From the NCBI GenBank assembly GCA_032622095.1, contig CP136069.1, positions 67,107,319 through 67,171,318 on the forward strand: a stretch of 64,000 nucleotides of DNA, written 5' to 3'. Source of the stretch: Siphonodentalium dalli. Lineage: Eukaryota > Mollusca > Scaphopoda > Gadilida > Siphonodentaliidae. The position numbers were made by a program, and so were the translations under genes. A model generated the notes under the pieces. That model had not been told where the DNA came from, made no database searches, and saw nothing but the letters and a program-made list of their open reading frames with translations. Shown one piece after another: positions 63,910 through 64,000 of the stretch (the stretch's first letter is position 1; each line of letters starts with the position of its first letter).

Positions 63910-64000
63910 TTAACAACATTTTGATGATAGTACAAACCTGAGCATGACTGCCCCCAATTTTCACAATTTTATATCTGATTGGACAAAGCAAGTCAACCGC

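Overview
This is a window of animal nuclear genome, probably a lophotrochozoan and most likely a mollusc. The genes are intron-split and AT-rich, and small DNA transposons, LINE remnants and simple repeats fill most of the sequence. Several dispersed repeats (proto-microsatellite blocks around 'ttggtttccagatgataactt', and tails like 'caggtgagctaaaaa') are of a kind I associate with molluscan genomes. The taxon call is inference.

Three host genes are supported. (1) A single-exon RING-finger/coiled-coil protein on the minus strand (6237-7496). (2) A complete TTC38 gene (tetratricopeptide repeat protein 38) on the plus strand. It has 14 coding exons from 7831 to 50614, reconstructed here by matching exon phases and GT/AG sites, and encodes 464 residues against 469 in human. 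(3) The last two coding exons of a second, divergent TTC38-like gene on the minus strand (61059-60088), which enters from the right edge and lies tail-to-tail with the first. Genes 1 and 2 are head-to-head across 334 bp, a probable bidirectional promoter.

Mobile DNA makes up most of the rest. At 1-1450 there is the 3' end of a LINE. Intron 1 of TTC38 holds a jockey/CR1-type LINE split in its reverse transcriptase by an 860-bp hAT element with an exact 8-bp target duplication, and followed by a TA-flanked MITE. The 13-kb intron 8 holds a region bounded by 156-bp inverted repeats. Inside that region sits a 1,626-bp LTR element with apparently identical 256-bp LTRs and one non-pol ORF; a decayed EN-RT LINE (33181-36691) follows directly.

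Several short palindromic families recur across the window. Family A is hAT-like: 8-bp TSD, TIR 'caagccttgaaatag', two hairpins in tandem. Families B, C, D and others are flanked by TTAA and piggyBac-like. Family E is TA-flanked and mariner-like, with a TIR starting 'cagtaatgccc'. They are repeatedly nested in one another, and many lie within a few tens of bases of TTC38 splice sites.

The clearest oddities are the tail-to-tail TTC38 paralogue, a tandem duplication of the TTC38 exon-3 splice acceptor, a perfect 116-bp palindrome with a 9-bp target duplication inside a family-E element, the LTR element whose only ORF ends inside its 3' LTR, and multi-hairpin MITEs carrying arrays of 18-20-bp palindromes.
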